NCBI RefSeq assembly: GCF_021043365.1
Contig: NZ_JAJNDU010000007.1
Span: 1-64,000 of the forward strand
Direction of reading: 5' to 3'
Length of the DNA stretch: 64,000 bases
Origin: Sphingomonas sp. IC-11
GTDB lineage: Bacteria; Pseudomonadota; Alphaproteobacteria; Sphingomonadales; Sphingomonadaceae
The notes below the pieces were generated by a model. It was not told where the DNA came from, made no database searches, and saw nothing but the letters and a program-made list of their open reading frames with translations. Shown here in pieces: positions 25,657 to 34,025 of this stretch. How positions within the stretch are numbered: the first letter of the stretch is position 1; each line of letters begins with the position of its first letter. The position numbers were made by a program, and so were the translations under genes.

Positions 25657-26886
25657 ATGATGGGGCGTGTCTTGCTGGCGCGGCGCACGCCGGTTGAATG
25701 GGCTGTCAGGGTTGTTCTTGTAACGGTGGCGGCATTGCTGGGCTATTTCAGCCTGACGCATAGCATGGCTCTGGCGGTAAGAAACGGTGCGCAGGCGAGG
25801 GGCCACCAACTCGCGCCGCAGGATGGTCGGATCACAGCCGCCGCCGCGGCAAAGGAGCTTGCCGATCATTCGGCCTCGCCCACGCAAGGCGCGGCACGAC
25901 AGCTTGCACTAAAGGCGCTGCGGCAGGACGCCACTGCGGTTAAAGCGGTGATCACCCTTGGCCTTCAGGCACAATCGCGCAACGATACAGCACAAGCGCG
26001 CCGCTTGTTCGCCTATGCACAGCGGCTTTCGCGGCGCGAGTTGCAGACCCAGTTGTGGCTGATCGTGGACGAGGCTTCGCGCAACAACGTGCCTGGGGCG
26101 CTGCACCAATATGATATCGCACTGCGCACATCAAAGAGCGCGCCTGATGTGCTGTTTCCTACCTTGGCAAGTGCCATAGCCGATCCGGCGGTGCGCACCA
26201 GCACGGTTGCCACGTTGGCACGCAAGCCGATCTGGGGAGCGCCCTTTATTGTCTTTGTGGCGAACAGCGGCGATAATCCGCTTGCCGTTGCGGATCTGCT
26301 GTTACGTACCGCCCGGCGCGGTGTGCGCGTGCCGGATGAACCGAGCGCAGTGATCATTAACCGGCTGATCCATGCCGATGCGGCAGACGCAGCGTGGCGC
26401 TATTATACGGCGATCCGTCCTGGAGCGAAGCGTGAGGTGTCGCGCGATCCCAACTTTGCCGCCGTTTTCGAACGCCCTACGGCCTTTGATTGGACGGCGG
26501 TGAACGAAAATAACATTTCGGCATCACTGCAATCGTCACCCGAAGGTGGCGCGTTGACCTTCTCGGTTGCGCCGGGTGCAGGCGGCGTACTGGTCCAGCA
26601 GACGCAAATGCTGCCGTCGGGAACATACCGGCTGCACGGCAAGGGAAGCGAGATTGAACAGCCGCAACAATCGCTGCCCTACTGGGTGCTGAATTGTCGG
26701 AACGGTGCCGAACTCGGCCGGGTCGCGGTGCCTAATTCGGCCGATAAGGGGGGGGTGTTCACCGGGCAGTTTACCGTGCCGCCGAATTGTCCGGTACAGA
26801 CGCTGGCGTTGATCGCCCGGCCTTCGGATGAGATCACGGGATTGTCCGGGCAAATCGTGCAGGCTCGTCTGGAGCCAATAAAGTGA
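25657..26886 (+). CDS. Membrane-anchored TPR-like protein of unknown function (exopolysaccharide operon)
   Basis: About 409 residues with one N-terminal membrane segment (VVLVTVAALLGYFSLTHSMAL). A helical, TPR-like region (residues about 60-240, for example LALKALRQDATAVKAVITLGLQAQSRNDTAQARRLF) and a C-terminal beta-rich domain (about 265-410) follow. It follows the wzc-like gene by a few bases, so it belongs to the export operon. No family is recognised with confidence. A role in polymer assembly or surface attachment is an inference from context only. Starts at 25654 (TTG), 25657 or 25660 are all possible. Confidence 0.75.
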   Translation: MMGRVLLARRTPVEWAVRVVLVTVAALLGYFSLTHSMALAVRNGAQARGHQLAPQDGRITAAAAAKELADHSASPTQGAARQLALKALRQDATAVKAVITLGLQAQSRNDTAQARRLFAYAQRLSRRELQTQLWLIVDEASRNNVPGALHQYDIALRTSKSAPDVLFPTLASAIADPAVRTSTVATLARKPIWGAPFIVFVANSGDNPLAVADLLLRTARRGVRVPDEPSAVIINRLIHADAADAAWRYYTAIRPGAKREVSRDPNFAAVFERPTAFDWTAVNENNISASLQSSPEGGALTFSVAPGAGGVLVQQTQMLPSGTYRLHGKGSEIEQPQQSLPYWVLNCRNGAELGRVAVPNSADKGGVFTGQFTVPPNCPVQTLALIARPSDEITGLSGQIVQARLEPIK

Positions 26887-27203
26887 GCGGGAGTGTTTGG
26901 CAGCCTGTCCTCTTGGCTGTGGCGTTCATTACCTCTTCGGTGCCTAGCGCTGCCCAAGATCAAAATAGCACGCGTGGCGATAATCCGGATGCAGGGGCCG
27001 GCACGGTGGGGCAACGACAGACGCGCGAGAGCAGTAAAGCCAATATTGATCCGATAGCACGGATCAATAACCGTGTTTCGAATCGCGTGCAGAGCCGCAT
27101 TCGAAGTCGGATCGACCGTTATTACGATCCATCCACCAATGCCGCCTCACCGTTTGAAGTGGCTGGTGACCAAGTACGTAAGACGCCGCGAGGCGGCCGC
27201 TGA
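26883..27203 (+). CDS. Small exported protein of unknown function (end of exopolysaccharide operon)
   Basis: A 106-residue protein with a signal peptide (VWQPVLLAVAFITSSVPSAAQ), then a polar, Arg-rich segment (ARINNRVSNRVQSRIRSRID). The GTG start overlaps the stop of the upstream gene (GTGA), so it is translated from the same message. No domain recognised. Its position suggests a periplasmic accessory of the export machinery. Confidence 0.65.
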   Translation: MSGSVWQPVLLAVAFITSSVPSAAQDQNSTRGDNPDAGAGTVGQRQTRESSKANIDPIARINNRVSNRVQSRIRSRIDRYYDPSTNAASPFEVAGDQVRKTPRGGR

Positions 27204-27480
27204 TCGTTTTGATTGCCAAGCCTTGATGTACCGGCCGATGCATCAGCGGGCGTCCGATGTGGCGATTTCGCTTTCCGCCGGACCTGCAAAAAACACTGAT
27301 GAGAACGGAACACCGCCATCCGCGGCAGCTGTATGGTATGACTGCAGAAGTAGCTACAGCTAGGATCACCACTCAAGCTCGTTAGTATGATAATGTCCTT
27401 TATCGAACAAACGGTTCGTGGGCCTGTCGGCTGTCCGCGAGCAGTAGTGGCCTTTCTACAGCTACAGGGCCGCCCTCGAT
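27204..27480. other. Gap between exopolysaccharide cluster and tra relic
   Basis: I find no supported gene. The stretch marks the right border of the polysaccharide cluster and the point where the conjugation operon breaks off. No intact transposase or inverted repeats were recognised. Confidence 0.4.
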
Positions 27481-27660
27481 CTAATTCGGAACTGAGAGCG
27501 TGTCCGGCGGCATGCGCATGATTTCGTCGGGCGTGGCGAGCCGCCGTAGCGGGACATGGGGACTGACGCTTTCCGAGGGGCCGGTGCGATTACCGCCTCA
27601 ACCAGTGCTACGAGACGTGCTGACGGTATCGTATTCCACCTTCATGTCCCCGATCGCCCC
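27481..27660 (-). pseudogene. traG: Relic of the C-terminus of a TraG/VirD4 coupling protein
   Basis: Reading leftward, one frame gives KVEYDTVSTSRSTG, an in-frame stop (TGA at 27600-27598), then GPSESVSP and RRLATPDEIMRMPPDTL before a final stop at 27481. The phrase LATPDEIMRMP is a hallmark of the C-terminal end of TraG/VirD4 ATPases. Ti-type operons run traC-traD-traG in this direction, as here. The ATPase domains are missing, so no functional coupling protein is made from this locus. Confidence 0.6.
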
Positions 27661-27733
27661 GTCGCATAGGCCGCGATGACGATCGCGAGCCGCTAACTGA
27701 TCGGCCGCGGGCCGTTGATGAACGGACCAGCCA

Positions 27734-28018
27734 TCAGCAGGCCTGTTCCAGCGGCGTAATCGCGAGCGCCAGATCGGCATCGGGATGGTCAAGCAGCTTG
27801 AGGATGATTTGTGTGGCGAGGGTTGGCGGTACTGCCTCGTCGCGCAGCATATCGAACAGCGCCTCGTCCTCCGCGCTTAGCGCCATGCCCTCGATCGCGA
27901 GGTTGGCGCGCGATTCAGCATCGGCTTCGCGCCACTCCGCCACGTCAGCCAACGTGCCGCGTTCGAAATCCAGCGAGCGGACTTCCCGGCGGATTGCCTC
28001 AATATCCAGGACCGCCAT
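27734..28018 (-). CDS. 94-residue tra-region protein, weakly VbhA-antitoxin-like
   Basis: An acidic, helical protein whose ATG at 28018 has GGAG at good spacing. The segment SRANLAIEGMALSAEDEALFDMLRD resembles in pattern the small VbhA-type antitoxins (…EG…), but the canonical Ser/Thr four residues before the Glu is Asn here, and no Fic toxin gene is nearby. It overlaps traD by 20 bases, so it belongs to the traCD operon. The name is tentative. Confidence 0.6.
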   Translation of the reverse strand: MAVLDIEAIRREVRSLDFERGTLADVAEWREADAESRANLAIEGMALSAEDEALFDMLRDEAVPPTLATQIILKLLDHPDADLALAITPLEQAC

Positions 28019-28346
28019 CGCCTTTCTCCATCGCTTCGCTTTCCGTGTCGAACGCACGTTTGCCGCGTCGCTTCCAGAGCGCGAGCGTGTCGCCGGCGTC
28101 GTCACCGCGAGCGCGGCCGACCAGCTCCAGCAGCGCGCCGAAGATCGTGGCGCGATCGTCGTCGGCGAGTTCGACCAGGCCGGCTTTCTGGACGAGGCCG
28201 CCCAGCTCGATCAGGTGGCGGGTGCGTTCGCGGCGTTGCACGACCCAGGCCCGCGTATCAGCTCGACGCCGAGCCGCTTCCAGACGCTGGATCAGTGCCC
28301 GGTTGCGCGTTCCCGCCGTCGCTGTTGACGCCAGCAGTCCGGCCAC
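27999..28346 (-). CDS. traD: Conjugal transfer protein TraD
   Basis: The conserved core RTRHLIELGGLVQKAGLVEL, followed by DDRATIFGALLELVGRAR and LWKRRGKRAF, is that of the small Ti-type TraD family, an accessory of DNA processing for transfer. The start is uncertain: GTG 28346 gives 115 residues and overlaps traC by 89 bases. GTG 28241 gives about 80 residues, closer to the family length. It lies between traC and the 94-residue gene in one leftward operon. Confidence 0.78.
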   Translation of the reverse strand: MAGLLASTATAGTRNRALIQRLEAARRRADTRAWVVQRRERTRHLIELGGLVQKAGLVELADDDRATIFGALLELVGRARGDDAGDTLALWKRRGKRAFDTESEAMEKGDGGPGY

Positions 28347-28584
28347 CTTTGCGCCCGCGCCTCTGAAAGAAAACGGAGCCCTGCGCGCGCCACGCCTCCT
28401 TCGCTTCCGCATCCTTCGATGTAACGGCATCGAGCAGCACGCCGGCGAGCGTTTCCATGTCGAGCGTGTCGGCGCCGGTGGCTGTGACGAGCTGGCCGAG
28501 CTGTTCAATGCGGCGCGCCTTGATCGCCTTGGCGCGGCTCTCCAGTGCCTTCAGCTCCGCGTCATAGTCGCGCACCTTGCGCAT
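28258..28584 (-). CDS. traC: Conjugal transfer protein TraC (Ti-type)
   Basis: A 108-residue protein beginning MRKVRDYDAELKALESRAKA, then RRIEQLGQLVTATGADTLDMETLAGVLL, the pattern of TraC/TraD-like accessory proteins from Ti and sphingomonad plasmids. Such proteins help the relaxase at oriT. AAAGGAAAG lies before the ATG at 28584; an in-frame ATG at 28614 is possible. The gene is divergent from traA, with the probable oriT between them. Databases use the traC and traD names inconsistently for this family. Confidence 0.75.
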   Translation of the reverse strand: MRKVRDYDAELKALESRAKAIKARRIEQLGQLVTATGADTLDMETLAGVLLDAVTSKDAEAKEAWRAQGSVFFQRRGRKGGRTAGVNSDGGNAQPGTDPASGSGSASS

Positions 28585-28689
28585 GGTGCTCTTTCCTTTC
28601 CGCGTCAGGTTCACTGCAGACTAGCAAACAGGAGCAGGCAGGCAACCGATAATGGAAACGTGCGGCAGTCAATCAGAAGAAGCAGAGCG

Positions 28690-28742
28690 AATGATGAGTG
28701 CGCGCTTATACGTCGTTGCCGACGTGCGCTAAAAAGTGCATC
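28690..28742. other. oriT: Probable origin of transfer (oriT) between traC and traA
   Basis: The divergent gap contains GAGTGCGCGCTTATACG at 28696-28712, where AGTGCGCGCT matches nine of ten bases of the RSF1010/MOBQ nic core AGTGCGCCCT. A perfect hairpin (ACGTCG, TTGC loop, CGACGT) spans 28710-28725. Ti plasmids place oriT at the same spot between traCDG and traA. The nick position is inferred, not shown. Confidence 0.55.
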
Positions 28743-31670
28743 ATGGCGGTCGCGATGGCGATCTATCATTTCAGCGCCAAGGTCATCAGCCGCGCGAAGG
28801 GCTCCTGCGCCGTCGCGTCCGCCGCCTATCGCTCGGCATCCGAGCTGTACGACGCACGGCTTGGACGCAGCCACGACTTCTCGAACAAGGCGGGCGTCAT
28901 CCACTCCGAAGTGCTGTTGCCGAAGGACGCACCGGAGCGGCTGTTGGATCGAACGACGCTGTGGAACGAGGTGGAGGCAGGCGAGAAGCGCAAGGACGCG
29001 CAACTGGCGCGTGAGGTGGAGTTCTCAATCCCGCGCGAGATGAACGAGAAGCAGGGCGTAAGCCTCGCTCGTGATTTCGTGGAGAAGGAGTTCGTGAAGC
29101 GCGGGATGGTCGCGGACCTCAACGTGCATTGGGACAAGGGGAAGGACGGTAGTCCGAAGCCGCACGCGCATGTCATGCTGGCGATGCGCGAAGTGGGGCC
29201 GGAGGGGTTCGGCAAGAAGGTCCGGGACTGGAACTCGACCGAGCTGTTGCAGGGCTGGCGCGAGGCGTGGGCGGCCCACGTCAACGAGCGCATGTCGGAG
29301 TTGGGACTGGAGGGACGGATCGATCATCGCTCCTATGCCGACCAGGGCATTCAGCTTGAGCCGCAGCACAAGATCGGGCCGATGGGAACGCGGCGTCTGG
29401 AGGAAAACGAGCCGCACCGGCGCGCCGACGATCATCTCCGGATCGCGCGCGAGAACGGCGATAAGATCGTCGCGGACCCGAACGTCGCGCTCGATGCGAT
29501 CACGCGGCAGCAGGCCACCTTCACCACCCGCGACCTGGCCGTGTTCGCGTTCCGCCATTCGGACGGCAAGGAGCAGTTCGACCGGGTGATGGCGGCGGTG
29601 CGCGCCAGTCCCGAGCTGGTGGCGCTGGGCAAGGACGGACGCGACCAGGAGCGGTTTACCTCCCGCGAGATGATCGCGACCGAAGCGCGGCTTGAGCGCG
29701 CCGGTGACGAGCTGGCGCGTGGTGCCGGGCACGGCGTGTCCGTGTCCCATCGCGCCAGGGCGCTGGAGGCGGCGGAAGGGCGCGGCCTGGTGCTGTCGAG
29801 CGAGCAGCGCGACGCCTTCAACCATATCACCGAGGGGCAAGGGCTGGCGTCGGTCATCGGCTATGCCGGCACCGGCAAGTCAGCGATGCTAGGCGTGGCG
29901 CGCGAGGCGTGGGAGCGCGAGGGCTATCAGGTGCGCGGTGCGGCCTTGTCCGGTATCGCGGCTGAGAACCTTGAGGGCGGATCGGGCATCCAGTCCCGCA
30001 CCATCGCCAGCCTTGAACATGCCTGGGCGCAGGGCCGCGACCAGCTTTCCCGCAACGACGTGCTGGTGGTGGACGAGGCGGGCATGATCGGCACCCGCCA
30101 AATGGAGCGGGTGCTGTCCCATGCTCGTGACGCTGGCGCCAAGGTGGTGCTGGTGGGTGACCCCGAGCAGCTTCAGGCGATCGAGGCAGGCGCGGCGTTC
30201 CGGTCGCTCGCCGAGCGGCACGGCGCGGCCGAGATCGCCGAGGTTCGCCGGCAGCGGGACGACTGGCAGAAGGAGGCAACGCGGGCGCTGGCGACCGGCA
30301 GGACCGCCGGGGCGCTGCACGCCTATGAGAGCCGGGGCATGGTGCAGGCGGCTGACACGCGTGAGGCGGCGCGAGGCGAGCTGGTCGATGGGTGGGATCG
30401 CCAGCGTGCACGCGAGCCGGACAAGAGCCGGATCATCCTCACCCACACCAATGCCGAGGTGCGCGCGCTCAACGAGGAGGCGCGCGGACGGATGCGCGCA
30501 TCGGGCGGGCTGGGTGAGGACGTGGGCGTCACCGTCGATCGGGGCGCGCGCGAGTTCGCATCGGGCGACCGGATCATGTTCCTGCGCAACGAGCGTTCGT
30601 TGGGCGTGAAGAACGGCACGCTGGGCACGCTGGAGCAGGTCAGCGAGAGCCGGATGGCGGTGCGACTCGATAGCGGCAATCGCGTCGCGTTCGACCTCAA
30701 GGACTATGCCTATGTCGATCATGGCTATGCCGCGACCATCCATAAATCGCAGGGCGTGACGGTCGATCGGGCGCATGTGCTGGCGACGCCGGGGATGGAC
30801 CGGCACGGAGCCTATGTCGCCTTGTCGCGGCATCGTGAGGGCATGCAGCTCCACTATGGCCGCGACGACTTCACGGATCAGCGCCAGCTCGCCCGCATTC
30901 TGTCACGTGACCGCGCCAAGGACATGGCTGGCGACTATGCCGTGCCGTCCGACGAGGACCGGGCGCGTAACTTCGCCGAGCGGCGGGAGATACGCTGGCC
31001 CGAGCGCGCTCGGGAGATCGCCGCCAAGGTTCGCGACAAGGCGCGGGGCATGTTCGATGGCTTCCGGCCCAGGCCAGCGCCGGAGAATGCGTCCGCGCTG
31101 GAACGGGAGCCCGCGACCGCCGGCAGGCCCGACCAGGACAAGGCGATCGAACGCTATGCGCGGGCCACGGCCGATATAGGCCGGATGCGCGCCAAGGGCC
31201 TGCCCGTGCTGCCCCATCAGGAGAGCGCGTTGCGCAAGGCCGGCGAGGGGCTGGACGCGAGCCGGCCCCATGCCGCGCGCGACCTCGCTTCCGCGCTCCG
31301 GCGCGATCCGAAGCTCATCGAGCAGGCGGCCGGCGGCAACACCGGCGGAGCGGCGCGCGCGATGGCCGAGGAGCAGCGCGTGCGGCTCGACCCGGAGGCG
31401 CGGGCGGGCCGTTTCGTGGAAGCGTGGAAGGCGATGCAGCGCGATCGTGCCGCCTTGGAGCGGGCCGGCGACCGCGCCGGCGCGGAGCGGCTGCGCGGCA
31501 ACATGGCGAAGGTCGCGGGCGCGATCGGGCGCGATCCGCAGCTGGAATCCGCGCTGCGCCGCCGCGCGCCCGAGCTGGCGCTGAAACTGGAGAAGGACCG
31601 CGCGGTCGGTGACGCGCTGGCGAGATCGCTGGGACCGGATCGCGAGCGTGACCGGGGACTGAGCCGATAG
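28743..31670 (+). CDS. traA: TraA relaxase-helicase (Ti-type, MOBQ)
   Basis: A 975-residue fusion. The N-terminal MobA/MobL relaxase domain starts MAIYHFSAKVISRAKGSCAV, with a likely catalytic Tyr in AAYRSA (about residue 29) and the metal-binding HAHVML motif (His 141 and 143). A UvrD/RecD-like helicase domain follows, with Walker A GYAGTGKSAML (about 374), Walker B VLVVDEAGMIG and a C-terminal helicase motif YAATIHKSQGVTVDRAHV. It would nick oriT and unwind the transferred strand. Length is in the usual range. The start may be ATG 28743 or 28755. Confidence 0.96.
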   Translation: MAVAMAIYHFSAKVISRAKGSCAVASAAYRSASELYDARLGRSHDFSNKAGVIHSEVLLPKDAPERLLDRTTLWNEVEAGEKRKDAQLAREVEFSIPREMNEKQGVSLARDFVEKEFVKRGMVADLNVHWDKGKDGSPKPHAHVMLAMREVGPEGFGKKVRDWNSTELLQGWREAWAAHVNERMSELGLEGRIDHRSYADQGIQLEPQHKIGPMGTRRLEENEPHRRADDHLRIARENGDKIVADPNVALDAITRQQATFTTRDLAVFAFRHSDGKEQFDRVMAAVRASPELVALGKDGRDQERFTSREMIATEARLERAGDELARGAGHGVSVSHRARALEAAEGRGLVLSSEQRDAFNHITEGQGLASVIGYAGTGKSAMLGVAREAWEREGYQVRGAALSGIAAENLEGGSGIQSRTIASLEHAWAQGRDQLSRNDVLVVDEAGMIGTRQMERVLSHARDAGAKVVLVGDPEQLQAIEAGAAFRSLAERHGAAEIAEVRRQRDDWQKEATRALATGRTAGALHAYESRGMVQAADTREAARGELVDGWDRQRAREPDKSRIILTHTNAEVRALNEEARGRMRASGGLGEDVGVTVDRGAREFASGDRIMFLRNERSLGVKNGTLGTLEQVSESRMAVRLDSGNRVAFDLKDYAYVDHGYAATIHKSQGVTVDRAHVLATPGMDRHGAYVALSRHREGMQLHYGRDDFTDQRQLARILSRDRAKDMAGDYAVPSDEDRARNFAERREIRWPERAREIAAKVRDKARGMFDGFRPRPAPENASALEREPATAGRPDQDKAIERYARATADIGRMRAKGLPVLPHQESALRKAGEGLDASRPHAARDLASALRRDPKLIEQAAGGNTGGAARAMAEEQRVRLDPEARAGRFVEAWKAMQRDRAALERAGDRAGAERLRGNMAKVAGAIGRDPQLESALRRRAPELALKLEKDRAVGDALARSLGPDRERDRGLSR

Positions 31671-31703
31671 AGTGCGTGCTTTCGGGTGCGTGAGGGAGAC
31701 AGG

Positions 31704-32402
31704 ATGAACGAGGACGAGCACGAACCCGAGACAGCCCATGAAGCCTTTGCGCGGGTGGAGGGCGAACTGGCGCTGCTGCGCCGCGCCGTCGAGCGGATGG
31801 CGGTCGAGCGCGCCGAACTCCCCGAGCAGCCCGATTACAGCGAGACGCTGGCGGGCATGGTGCAGAAGATCGACGCCACCTTGCAGCGCGCCGACGCGCT
31901 GGTGGCGGCGGCCCGCGATGGGGCGACCCCGCGCCATGTCGTTGACCGGATCGTGGCGGCGGGGGGCGATGCCCGCGCCGAGGACCGGCGGACGATCGCG
32001 ACGGCCGCCGCCGAGCTGAAGGATGCGACCCGGGTGCTTCAGGGCGTTGCTGTATCGGCGCGGCGCGCCGACGAGCAGAACCGCTGGTTGATGCGGACGG
32101 CGATCGGCGGGACGGTCGCCGGCATGATCCTGTGGGCGGCGCTTGGCGGCATGATCGTGCGCGCGACCCCCGATAGCTGGCGATGGCCGGAGAAGATGGC
32201 GGCGCGCGCGCTCGACATGCCCATGTGGGGAGGCGGACAGCGCATGATGCAGGCCGCCTCGCCTGGCGCGTTCGCTGCGCTGGCGGCGGGGGATCGGATC
32301 GTTGCCGCCAATCGAGAGGCGCTGGAGGCGTGCCGAAAGCGCGCAAACCGGACCCATGAGGAGGTGCGATGTACCGTCAACGTGGAAGCGGATCGAAGGT
32401 AA
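31704..32402 (+). CDS. DUF6118 family membrane protein
   Basis: A 232-residue protein with an acidic, coiled-coil N-terminal half (residues 10-130, ARVEGELALLRRAVERMAVE, VPDYSETLAGMVQ-like pattern), one membrane segment (IGGTVAGMILWAALGGMIV, about 133-151) and a C-terminal domain ending EACRKRAN. This matches a family regularly found directly after TraA on sphingomonad and related plasmids. AGGGAG precedes the ATG. Role unknown; association with DNA transfer is inferred from conserved context. Confidence 0.8.
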   Translation: MNEDEHEPETAHEAFARVEGELALLRRAVERMAVERAELPEQPDYSETLAGMVQKIDATLQRADALVAAARDGATPRHVVDRIVAAGGDARAEDRRTIATAAAELKDATRVLQGVAVSARRADEQNRWLMRTAIGGTVAGMILWAALGGMIVRATPDSWRWPEKMAARALDMPMWGGGQRMMQAASPGAFAALAAGDRIVAANREALEACRKRANRTHEEVRCTVNVEADRR

Positions 32403-32477
32403 GAGCGATAGCAGCTATCGCCCATCATATTAGAGTTGTTCGACAATCCATCGAAATTGCTCCTACGGTGAAGGAGC

Positions 32478-32654
32478 ATGAGAACCCTGCTACTACTCTC
32501 CTTCGCTCTATTGACGGCTTGTGATGGCATTCCCGAGATCCGGAAGGCAAACAAATCGGGTTGGGGGATACCTATGCGATCCATATTCATTCCCGCCCGC
32601 AATCCGCTCTTCGCGCAGCAGCCTACGCGAGCTTGGCGTATTGGCAGCATTTAA
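32478..32654 (+). CDS. 58-residue putative lipoprotein
   Basis: From ATG 32478 the frame reads MRTLLLLSFALLTACDG, a short lipoprotein signal with lipobox LTAC (Cys 15), then about 43 polar residues to TAA. AAGGAG lies only one base before the ATG, closer than ideal. It may be real or a truncated remnant of a longer lipoprotein. Confidence 0.4.
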   Translation: MRTLLLLSFALLTACDGIPEIRKANKSGWGIPMRSIFIPARNPLFAQQPTRAWRIGSI

Positions 32655-32724
32655 TTAACCAACATCCGTAAAGGTGCAGGAGAAGTGAATCGGGTCAGAG
32701 CAGGCGTTTGCAAGAAGGTCCGAA

Positions 32725-32988
32725 GTGTCGAGTTTGGAGTTGAGTGTGACGGATCAGGCTGATGCAACTCCTTTCCCTTTAGTACCGGATGAATCCGAAC
32801 TGCCGCCTGAACTGCAAGCGAGCGTGAGGCGACACCAGAACCATTTGGCCGCTCTGGTCGCCAGCCTCCGGGCCGCGGGCGTCGATGAAGCCGTCGTCGA
32901 GACGAGTGTGCGGCAACTCGTTGAAAGCTATGGCATAGAGTTGACTGCCGCTATGCAGGCTCTCGTGCGAGGAGAGTCCCATGTCTGA
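32725..32988 (+). CDS. 87-residue protein coupled to the GGDEF gene
   Basis: A small acidic helical protein from a GTG start at 32725. Its last eight bases overlap the start of the diguanylate cyclase gene, so the two are co-translated. ASVRRHQNHLAALVASLRAAGVDEAVVETSVRQLVESYG suggests two amphipathic helices. No family recognised. Context suggests a partner or regulator of the cyclase. Confidence 0.65.
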   Translation: MSSLELSVTDQADATPFPLVPDESELPPELQASVRRHQNHLAALVASLRAAGVDEAVVETSVRQLVESYGIELTAAMQALVRGESHV

Positions 32989-33985
32989 TGCGATGCTGCG
33001 AGATGAGGAAGGCCGCATCGCTGCCCTCAACCGGTTGGATGTACTCGACACAGCGCCCGAAGAACCGTTCGAAAAGATCGTCAGCCTCGTTCGCACTGTG
33101 CTCGGGGTTCCAATCGCTACCGTCACGCTGGTGGATCGGGAGCGACAATGGTTCAAGGCGCGTAGCGGCCTTGACGCCAAAGAGACGCCGCGTTCTATCT
33201 CCTTCTGCACCCATACGGTTAAGCAGCGGGAGCCGCTCATCGTTGCCGATGCCCATCTCGATCCCCGTTTTGCCGGTAGCCCACTGGTGCAGGAGTCGCC
33301 TTACATCCGCAGCTATGCGGGCATCCCGTTACAGACGCCGGATGGTTACAATGTCGGCGCGCTGTGCGCCATCGATACAGAACCGCGTACCTTCAGCGCC
33401 GCCGACATAGCGATCCTGACAAACTTTGCGCACATTGTCAGCAACGAGCTGGAGCTGCGACTGATCGCGCAGCACGATCATCTGACCGGTGCACTCAATC
33501 GGCGCGGCTTCATTGAGCAGGCGAAGAAGGAACTCTCCCGCTTCACCCGGCATGGCCGGCCCAGTTGCCTCATCATGTTCGATGTTGATCGGTTCAAGAC
33601 GGTGAATGATGGATATGGGCATCCTGCGGGAGATGAGGTCCTGCGGCAAACCGCGCAGCTGTGCACCGCGTCAATGCGGCCAAGCGATACCTTCGGCCGG
33701 CTCGGGGGCGAGGAGTTCGCGCTGCTGCTTCCTGAGACTGAGCCTGTCGAAGCGCTGGCTGCCGCTGAGCGCTTTCGCTCCGCTATTGCGGGGCATATGT
33801 TCAACCTTCCGGATGGAAGGAATTTGCGGGTGACTGTCAGTTTGGGCGTGGCGCCGCTCGATCAGTCCATCTCCAGTGTCGATGCCTGGCTCGCTGCTGC
33901 GGACGCATGGCTTTATTGCGCGAAGAAGAACGGCAGGAACCGCTATTGGCCAGCTTCCTTCTCTGAGCTTCGCAAACAGATCTGA
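32981..33985 (+). CDS. GAF-GGDEF diguanylate cyclase
   Basis: A 334-residue sensor enzyme. The N-terminal GAF domain (about residues 10-155, FEKIVSLVRTVLGVPIATVTLVDRERQWFKA) is followed by a GGDEF domain (about 160-330) with intact active site GGEEF (242-246) and an upstream RPSD that fits the inhibitory c-di-GMP site RxxD five residues before it. FDVDRFKTVNDGYGHPAGDEVL is the nucleotide-binding part. It should make c-di-GMP, a common activator of exopolysaccharide production. The kinase gene downstream is convergent. Confidence 0.93.
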   Translation: MSDAMLRDEEGRIAALNRLDVLDTAPEEPFEKIVSLVRTVLGVPIATVTLVDRERQWFKARSGLDAKETPRSISFCTHTVKQREPLIVADAHLDPRFAGSPLVQESPYIRSYAGIPLQTPDGYNVGALCAIDTEPRTFSAADIAILTNFAHIVSNELELRLIAQHDHLTGALNRRGFIEQAKKELSRFTRHGRPSCLIMFDVDRFKTVNDGYGHPAGDEVLRQTAQLCTASMRPSDTFGRLGGEEFALLLPETEPVEALAAAERFRSAIAGHMFNLPDGRNLRVTVSLGVAPLDQSISSVDAWLAAADAWLYCAKKNGRNRYWPASFSELRKQI

Positions 33986-34025
33986 CGGTCTCGTCGCGAA
34001 GCTTGAAGCGCGGAAGCGGAGGCAA

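Noticed and set aside
27734..28018. A complete VbhA/Fic toxin-antitoxin pair
   Set aside because: Only a weak antitoxin-like pattern exists, the key Ser/Thr is missing and no Fic motif (HPFxxGNG) was seen nearby.
30903..32357. Leftward 484-codon frame over the traA end and DUF6118 gene
   Set aside because: Antisense to recognised genes and rich in Arg/His/Pro, as expected from a shadow in GC-rich DNA.
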